DNA from: Diospyros lotus
Taxonomy: Eukaryota; Streptophyta; Magnoliopsida; Ericales; Ebenaceae
NCBI RefSeq assembly: GCF_014633365.1
Contig: NC_068351.1
Coordinates: 26,880,366-26,944,365, forward strand
Direction of reading: 5' to 3'
Length of the DNA: 64,000 nt
The notes beneath the pieces were generated by a model. It was given only the letters and a program-made list of their open reading frames with translations. It was not told the origin of the DNA and made no database searches. Position 1 is the first letter of the stretch; the number at the start of each line of letters is the position of its first letter. Both the position numbers and the translations under genes were made by a program. Positions 57,497 through 64,000 of this stretch are shown here, piece by piece.

Positions 57497-58610
57497 CCTA
57501 TTAGAAGAGACTTCAGACAATCATGCTACAAGAATGTGTACCATTATAATACTACTTAAATGAACATAAGTACCACAACTATAGTATAAATGTGAAAATG
57601 GTAACTTAGATAGGAGAGTACAAATGATGGTACAATCCTATAGGTCCACTCGTTTGCATCTCTACTCTAAGTCTAATTTATGCAATTACAATAAGGTTAT
57701 GCAATTAAAGACATGATATGCAGCAATGTGTGGGATAAAGTTAACAGAACTAAACAAAGATATACTGATCATAATATAGTAACATATAGTCCCCAGAGAA
57801 TCAGAGATAGTCGAGCAAAGCCTACCAACATGTACAAAGGTAATGGCATGTCAAGGTCCACAATATCATATCATACTAACTTGCTATGGGTGCTAATGTT
57901 CCAATTAACCTATCCCACTATGTCAGAGTGATACCACAAGTGTCATTCTGCTATGACTTAACAGTAGACAGATAGGTATCATATGCAATCAAACAGAAAT
58001 GCAATAGTATCTCTTCAAGTAGGATGAAAATGTTTTTATAAAGTTAAAAACAATTGAGCATTTTAGTTGACATATCATGCAGATAATCAAGTGGTGAATC
58101 ATGTAAAATGAAATAGCATATAGTGCGAAACATAAAGTTAACATATGATTTCCTTTCTACTCACTTGGGATACATGGAATGTCAAGTTGGAGGTGGAGGT
58201 GGAGCCTGAAAGTAGACTGTAAAGTCTAGACTACAATAGAAGAAAACAGATGTCACAATGAGTACCGAAATAACGAATATAATACATCCTAATAGTGTCC
58301 TAGTCAGTACCCAACCATCTCTAGTGTCCAACACCAGAGTGGTTGTTCACATACCTTGCCTCGAATCAAAGTTGGATTTGGTGTCATGGAATTCATCAAG
58401 CTATGCCATTGACTATATCATCATGTCTCACCGTATATGGATACATGTGAGTGCACACTAAGAGTGGCGTGCTCACTCATAGGCTGCACATGTTAAAATG
58501 AACCCATGTATATGGATATGCACACAACACTCGTGCTCGGAATGTATCCATATACTTGACTCGTTCATATGTGTATTCATGTACTTATATATACACATCC
58601 CAGACTTATT
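57497..58610. other. Unclassified repetitive-looking stretch without a gene
   Basis: No coding sequence. Copies of GTATATGGATACAT or its complement occur near 58436, 58505 and 58540, so this may be part of an old LTR, but no ends or polypurine tract were found. Confidence 0.35.
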
Positions 58611-59100
58611 ATCTATCTATTCTATTATATAAGCAAACACCACCTTTGGTGTTAGTATTTTTGAAGCCCTTTCAAATTGGGAAACCCAAAAATATCCTTC
58701 AATAATTTTAAAAACCTACAAATAATTGTATCAACAGGTTTCAAACCAATGAATTCCACCTAAAAACAAATCTATTTCACCACTTCGCTAAATCTTATCT
58801 TTATTTAAATTTTTACAAAGCTAAACAACTTGCAACTTCCAATCACCATCAAGAAAATCCTCATTTGAAACCTTATTCATTCAATATTTTATATAAGCAA
58901 ACCCACCATTTGATATTACCAAGAACAAAGTACTGGCAAACTTTGGCTATTCCAAAAATACCCTTCAATATTTCCAAAACCAAAAATAATTCTATCAACA
59001 AGTTTTGGTAGAAAATGCCATTGTTGTTATAGTTCTCATAGGTTCTCTTCTCTTTATTCAAACTCTCTTTCTCCCTCATCTCTTTTTATTCAAACGCCAT
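58611..59100. mobile_element. Helitron-like terminus with a direct repeat
   Basis: TCTATTCTATTATATAAGCA followed by AACACCACC resembles the 5' TC end of plant Helitrons. A second copy, TTTATATAAGCAAACCCACC, starts about 268 bases on, and both are followed by a similar 120-base block (CAAAAATATCCTTCAA, ATAATTGTATCAACAGGTTT and variants). No 3' CTRR end or Rep/helicase coding seen. Confidence 0.4.
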
Positions 59101-59849
59101 TATCGATAAAGTTGGAACCTAAATGCGAGAGAAAGAGAGAGATATTGGTGATGTCAAAGTTGCATGAACCTTTAGAGAATTATGTGAAAACTAAGAAAAG
59201 AAAAATGACTTCACTTATTACTTTGCAACCATGTGTTGGTTTGGTAAAGTTGTAGGAACAAAAATGGATGATTAAGAGAGAGGAAGAAGATGAAGAGAAT
59301 TGCAGATTGAGAGAGGAACTCTTTATGGAGTTGCCTCCCGGATTTCAAGAAGGGGATGCAGGGAAAGTTTGCAGGCTCAAGAAGGCTCTCTATGAACTCA
59401 AGTAGTCCTCAAGAGCCTGGTTTGGCAGATTTTCTAAGGCCATGAAAGCCATGGGATACAGCCAAAATAGGGGGTGATCACACCCTCTTCATAAAGCACT
59501 CAAGGGAAGAGAAGGTCACTGCACTAGTGGTGTATGTGGATGACATAATTGTCACCGAAAATGATGAAGAAGAGCATAAGAGTGTCAAGGAAAATTTAGC
59601 CAGGGAATTTGAGATTAAAGACCTTGGTATTCTCAAGTATTTTTTGGGAATTGAAGTTGCCTACTCTAAGGATGGAATATTTCTCTCTCAACGGAGATAT
59701 GTATTAGATTTATTGACTGAAACAGGGATAACAGGTGGCAAAGGGTCTAGCAAACTATGGTTGATAAGGGGAGATACCAGCAGTTAGTTGGTCGGTTGAT
59801 ATATCTCTCATGCACTAGGCTGGACATTGCTTTTGCTGTCAGCCTAGTG

Positions 59850-62841
59850 CATAGTTGCTGAATCGAGAATCGAAATCCTTATTTTAAGAATTGTGAATCG
59901 AGAATCGAATCGAATTGTAAGATTTGGTACACATTTTTAATTTCAAATATAAATAATATATATGATATATCCATAGAAAATAAATAAAATATATTAAAAT
60001 TATACCAAAAATATATTCATGTTACCTTTAAATTCAAATTGCACCAAATCAAACCACTTTCAAAATAACAAGCTAGAAAAAAAAACTATTAGGCTACTAA
60101 TAAACTCCATTGTTCATAATCTTCACTAGTTATCAATCATCTTCATCTTCAAGTTGAAGAGCATCATCATCTTCATCATTTTCATCATCTTCTTTGTCTT
60201 CAAATGTAGCCAAATCCACTTGCTCTCCATCCTCTACATCTTCCTCACCATCAATCATTTCTAAATCCAATTCTTCTTCCACTTTGTCTTCAACAACTTT
60301 TCCTTTTCCTTTTCTATCTAGCTTCAAGTTCCTTGGCCCCATATTATACAATATAACACATTAGAATTCAACTCAAACTTACACACATTAACTTAGTTTT
60401 AGAAAGTTGGAAACTATAAAGTATAAAATATAGATATATACCTTTTCTATTATTACTTGGCTGAATACCTCCATCATCTTCAAAACATTCATTAGCATCC
60501 ATCTACAAATTATCCTCAGGTAAACAAGGGTTTTCTTGTTCGGTGATTCATTTATCATTGGACTCCATATCACTCAAACAAATAGGATCATAATTTTCAC
60601 CTCTTTTCTCCCTCTTGGCTTACCTCATTTCAAGTTGAATGTTATACTTCACAAAGACAAGAGCATTTAATCTAGAGGAATCTTGTTTTTCTTAAAGCTC
60701 CTCAATGTAAGAAATGATGTGGCAAACCTTGTAACTCCCGGCCTCTTCAACTCTCTCTTCTTAGAGAACTTCCTAAACATGCTAAGGACCTAAGCATGTC
60801 TATAAATATATACACAAACTTCTTTAGCCTTCTTTATTGTATCTGTGAAAATAGGCAACCCACCTATATCATGCAATATCAAATCAATGCAATGTGCTGC
60901 ACAAGGAGACCAAAATATTTTTTTCCTTTTCTCCATCAACAAGTCACTCGTAGCTACGTAGGCCGAAGCACTATCAGTCACCACTTGAACAACATTTTCC
61001 TCCCCAATTTCCTCCACCAATGAATCAAGCAATTCAAATAACTTTTGTGCATCTTTTATAACATTTGAAGTGTCAACAGATTTAAGAAAAACTGTTCCAC
61101 TTGGATTGTTCACCAAAAAGTTTGTAAGAGACCTACTTTTCCTATTTGTCCACCCATCCGACATCAAAGAACAACCGGTCCTTTTCCACTCCTTTTTATA
61201 CTTCTCTAGCATTGAGTTTACATTGTCAACTTCCTTCTTCAAAAATGCAACTCTAGCCTCATGATAACTAGGAAATTTTAATCCCTTTCCATATTCACCA
61301 ACGGCTTCCATCATTGAAGCAAAATGGGGATTTTTGACCAAAACAAAAGGCAATGCATGTCCATTCAAAAATCTACAAATGCTATGAACAACGGGCTCCC
61401 TTTTCTTAACCATTGCATTTAAAGTTTTCTGTTTTTCTTTCTCTTTACCTTTAGTGACAAAGGCATCCATACTAGTTTTTCTTTTTCCTCCTATCATTTG
61501 AACTTCTTTCTCTTCTTTTTGGAAACATTCTTTTTCATTCACCTTTTGTCTTTCTAATTCTCCTAAGATCTGAATACAAAGTTCCCTCACATTATCCGGA
61601 CATTGTGTACAAGAAGCCACATTATCATGATTACCCGCAAAATGTTGTTTCATTTGATTTATCCCTCCCCATCTTTCAAGTCCACAATAATTGCACTTTA
61701 AGTTCATTCTATTCCCATTAATCTGAGAGCAATATTCCCATATAGGATCATTACTCTTTGTTGTTGTAGATCCCTTTTTTGATCTTAACGTCATGAGAAA
61801 GAAAGTAATATTCTTCTTCTAACATTGAAAAACAACATAAAGTCAAACTTTTGAAATAAAAAATAGTAAAACACCATAAAAGAAAATAAAACTGAAAATG
61901 ATATAAACTAGTTGAAAACTAAAAGTTTCACACCATATAAAAAGAAACAATATTGAAAATAATATAAATTAGTTAAAAATTAAAAAAAACAGAAAAAAAT
62001 TGAAGAGAAATTAGATTAGGAAATCCAAACAAAACATAACAAAAAGAGACAAAATGAAATAAGAGACATAGCACTGCAGAGCAAAGGAAAAAAAAAAAAA
62101 AGAATTTAGAAATACAATAGGTTGCCAGAGATTAGTCAACAAAAGTAGCTGGCAGGTGGTAAACTTGCTTCAGGTTCACGGGTGACAACCCCACAGTCAA
62201 CAAAAGTAGCTGCCAGCTTGGTAGCAAGCTTCCTTTTAACTAGTGGCAGTTACAACCCAAAGTCAACAAAAACTACTAGTAGTAAGCAACGTTCACACCT
62301 GAGTCTCAGTTGGTTTTAAGCAAAGCAATCTTCTACTTTAAGACTCGTATAGTCGTATGATCTCGGATAAAGCAAAGAAGAAGAAGAAGAAGATGAAGAA
62401 AGTAACGTAGTGAACACACCTTGAAGGCTTGAACAGAAGTTACAGAGCTTGAAGTCTCGCAGTCGTGGCTCTTGCCTTTGCTTCTTCTGATGTTTTAGCT
62501 AATGGCATCATGCTCATATGCAGCAACAACGTTTTATCCTTCTCTGTTTGGTTTTAGCTCTCGACGTTTCAAGTTATAATGTTTCACAACTCATCTTTGT
62601 TATGCAATCAAGGAAGCCATATAGTCGGAAGGTTTGTATATTGAATTTAGCTTGGATAGTTAGGTCACTATAAGTAGTCTTGCGATTTATCCGATTCACT
62701 CGATTCTTCCGATTGGTTTGATTCTTTGCGGATTCTTTTGATTCATGATCGATTCTAAGGGAATATCGATTCACTCTATAGATTTGACTTGATTTCTCAT
62801 TGAATCGAGTTGATGCAAATTGCACGATTCTAACAACAGTG
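59850..62841 (-). mobile_element. hAT element with GCCTAGTG duplication
   Basis: GCCTAGTG flanks both ends (59842-59849 and 62842-62849) inside the copia RT frame. The ends CATAGTTGCTGAATCG and inverted CACTGTTGTTAGAATCG form imperfect terminal repeats. Subterminal GAATCGA/TCGATT motifs occur at both ends (59858-59920 and 62690-62830). It carries a minus-strand transposase relic. The perfect 8-bp duplication suggests the insertion is younger than the copia copy. Confidence 0.9.
60133..61794 (-). pseudogene. BED-finger hAT transposase, internally deleted
   Basis: Starts at the ATG at 61794. Residues 34-56 form a C2H2 BED-type finger (C34, C37, H51, H56). Residues from about 125 form the DUF659/hAT catalytic N-terminal part, with SDGWTNRK and VVTDSASAYV holding two likely catalytic Asp, then CAAHCIDLIL. 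The frame meets TAG at 60790-60792 after 334 residues. In the same frame KRPGVTRFATSFLTL follows, as expected for the family, up to a second stop near 60670. The C-terminal hAT dimerisation domain is not seen; only an acidic tail (60133-60351) remains, perhaps after an intron. The element could not move by its own protein. Confidence 0.82.
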
Positions 62842-63405
62842 GCCTAGTGAGCCAGTTTATGCACAACCCAACTGAGGAGCATATGTAGGCAATAAGGAAG
62901 ATCCTAAGCCATTTAAAAGTTACACTAGGTAGGGAATCTTTTTCAAAACAAGGGTTGATTTGGACATTAAGGGATTTACAGATGTTGACTATGCTGGATC
63001 CCTTGCTGATAGAAGATCAACAAGTGGGTATTGTGTATTCCTAGGTGGAAATCTTGTGTCTTGGAGAAGTAAGAAACAAAGTGTTGTGGCAAGATCAAGT
63101 GCAGAGGTAGAGTTTAGAGTAATGGCTCTTGGCCTAAGCGAGTTATTGTGGCTAAGGATTATCCTAGAAGATTTGAGGATCAAGGTTGAAGGTTCAATTG
63201 GGCTGTATTGTGACAACCAATCAACTATTAGCATTGCCCACAATTCTGTCCATCATGACATGACAAAACATATTAAAATAGACCGACACTTCATAAAAGA
63301 GAAGTTGGATGCAGATTTAATTCATATACCTTATTTTCAAGAGGTTTGAAGATTTAATATGCAAGTTGGAAATGATAAATATACATTTTCCAGTTTGAGG
63401 GGGAG

Positions 63406-63652
63406 TGTTGGTTCCCGTGAATCTGTGTGAAAGAGGGATGGCTGTGCTGGTCAAAGTGTGTGTGTTTAGAAATTTTCAAATCTGTTTTAGGATACTTGCC
63501 TAAATCAGACTTAGGAAACTTTCATAAAGATGTACATATATATATTTCCTTTTTTGTGTGATATATGTTTCCTATGTTGTATCTTTCCCTCCTTTATAAG
63601 AGGACTCATTGTGTACAATTCAAGATATGAAGGAATTATTCAGTTTCTTACA
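63406..63652 (+). repeat. Short copia 3' LTR (247 bases)
   Basis: Starts TGTTGGTTCCCG directly after TTTGAGGGGGAG and ends GTTTCTTACA. TATA-like CTTTATAAG at 63592-63600. Directly after it (63653) comes the C-terminus of another copia polyprotein. Confidence 0.62.
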
Positions 63653-63758
63653 TTAATTCCAATGATCAACTAGTAGATGCCTTCACAAAGTCACTCAGGG
63701 GTCCTCAGATAAATTACATTTGTAACAAGCTTGGTACATATGATATATATACTCCAGC
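63653..63758 (+). pseudogene. C-terminal tail of a second copia polyprotein
   Basis: The frame reads NDQLVDAFTKSLRGP and KLGTYDIYTPA then stop, the standard end of copia RNase H, followed by a polypurine tract. No upstream part of this copy is next to it: it is cut by the LTR ending at 63652, so either the first copia element inserted here, or the segment between is a recombination product. Confidence 0.75.
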
Positions 63759-63769
63759 TTGAGGGGGAG
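63759..63769 (+). promoter_or_regulatory. Polypurine tract of the second copia element
   Basis: TTGAGGGGGAG directly precedes the LTR start at 63770, right after the polyprotein stop. Confidence 0.8.
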
Positions 63770-64000
63770 TATTATATTTATTTCCTTCCATGTATTTAGA
63801 CATATATAGAATGTGTGTATAGTCAACTGGTAATTAGTTTATAATTAGGGTAATTAGTCTCCATAATTTAGGCTGTAATTAGCTCCATGATTAGTGCCAT
63901 AATTTAAGACCCATTTATTGTAATTAGGCTATAAATAATAGAATTAAGAGACTAATCTCTCACGTTTTCTCCCATTCACTCTCACAATATCAATATTGAT
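63770..64000 (+). repeat. 3' LTR of the second copia element (runs off the window)
   Basis: Starts TATTATATTTATTTCC (TG probably changed to TA). A TATA box CTATAAATA is at 63929-63937, and several TAATTAG repeats precede it. The right end is outside the window. Confidence 0.7.

Larger units (their letters stand above)
59330..63405 (+). pseudogene. Ty1/copia RT-RNase H relic split by a hAT element
   Basis: Left part: ELPPGFQEGD, VCRLKKALYELK then a TAG (59403-59405) at a usually Gln codon, RAWFGRFSKAMK, a stop near 59475, and the RT catalytic box YVDD at 59533-59544 followed by LGILKYFLGIEVAY. A further frameshift lies around 59735. The frame breaks at 59849 and resumes at 62842 (SQFMHNPTEEHM, then a TAG), then RNase H with GFTDVDYAGSLADRRSTSGY and KKQSVVARSSAEVEF (62950-63349). 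The last coding part is shifted and seems to have lost about 20 codons before KRFEDLICKLEM. A polypurine tract TTGAGGGGGAG precedes the LTR. The 5' half of the element is absent. Confidence 0.85.

Overview
The window is nuclear DNA of a flowering plant, most likely a eudicot. It is AT-rich, packed with nested LTR retrotransposons and DNA transposons typical of angiosperms, and it carries a two-hairpin locus that looks like plant microRNA family miR477 and a decayed plant organelle RNA-recognition (PORR) gene. I see no intact host protein-coding gene and no prokaryotic feature. One 100-base run of N (48601-48700) marks an assembly gap. All family calls are from motif recognition by eye; no search was run.

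Layout. 1-7990: the 3' part of a Ty3/gypsy chromovirus (Tekay/Del type; single reading frame with three in-frame stops, then a 1.8 kb 3' LTR), followed by a minus-strand LTR fragment and the tail and repetitive 3' UTR of a Tat-lineage element. 7950-15000: more LTRs, including a short Reina-type 3' LTR and a minus-strand LTR with primer-binding site. 15000-22040: a SIRE/Maximus-type Ty1/copia 3' region whose env-like ORF was split by a solo LTR, itself split by a second solo LTR with a perfect 5-bp duplication. 22040-24140: CACTA-type subterminal repeats. 24840-31140 is the only stretch that looks like ordinary genic DNA: a PORR/WTF1-like pseudogene with several indels, then the miR477-like tandem cluster with its own TATA box. 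31150-38900: a candidate solo LTR, a FAR1-related (FRS/MULE) pseudogene split by a 905-bp solo LTR, and another gypsy LTR. 38900-47700: a SIRE-type copia gag-pol relic carrying a solo gypsy LTR, a 2.26 kb non-autonomous hAT element (8-bp duplication) and a minus-strand SIRE 3' end. 47700-54900: a minus-strand Athila element (gag, primer-binding site, 5' LTR) beside a plus-strand Athila 3' end that carries a copia-like solo LTR. 54900-59330: AT-rich DNA with a tRNA-derived SINE, a hAT-like relic and Helitron-like repeats. 59330-64000: a Ty1/copia relic interrupted by a 3 kb hAT element with a broken transposase, followed by the 3' end of a second copia element.

These parts do not form a pathway. 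The window is best read as insertion archaeology: target-site duplications and split reading frames give a relative order of events at many sites. The parts most likely to matter to the plant are the miR477-like cluster and, if the indels proved to be assembly errors, the PORR gene. I did not find a convincing previously undescribed system. The least explained signal is a set of arrays of short self-complementary motifs inside several unrelated LTRs.
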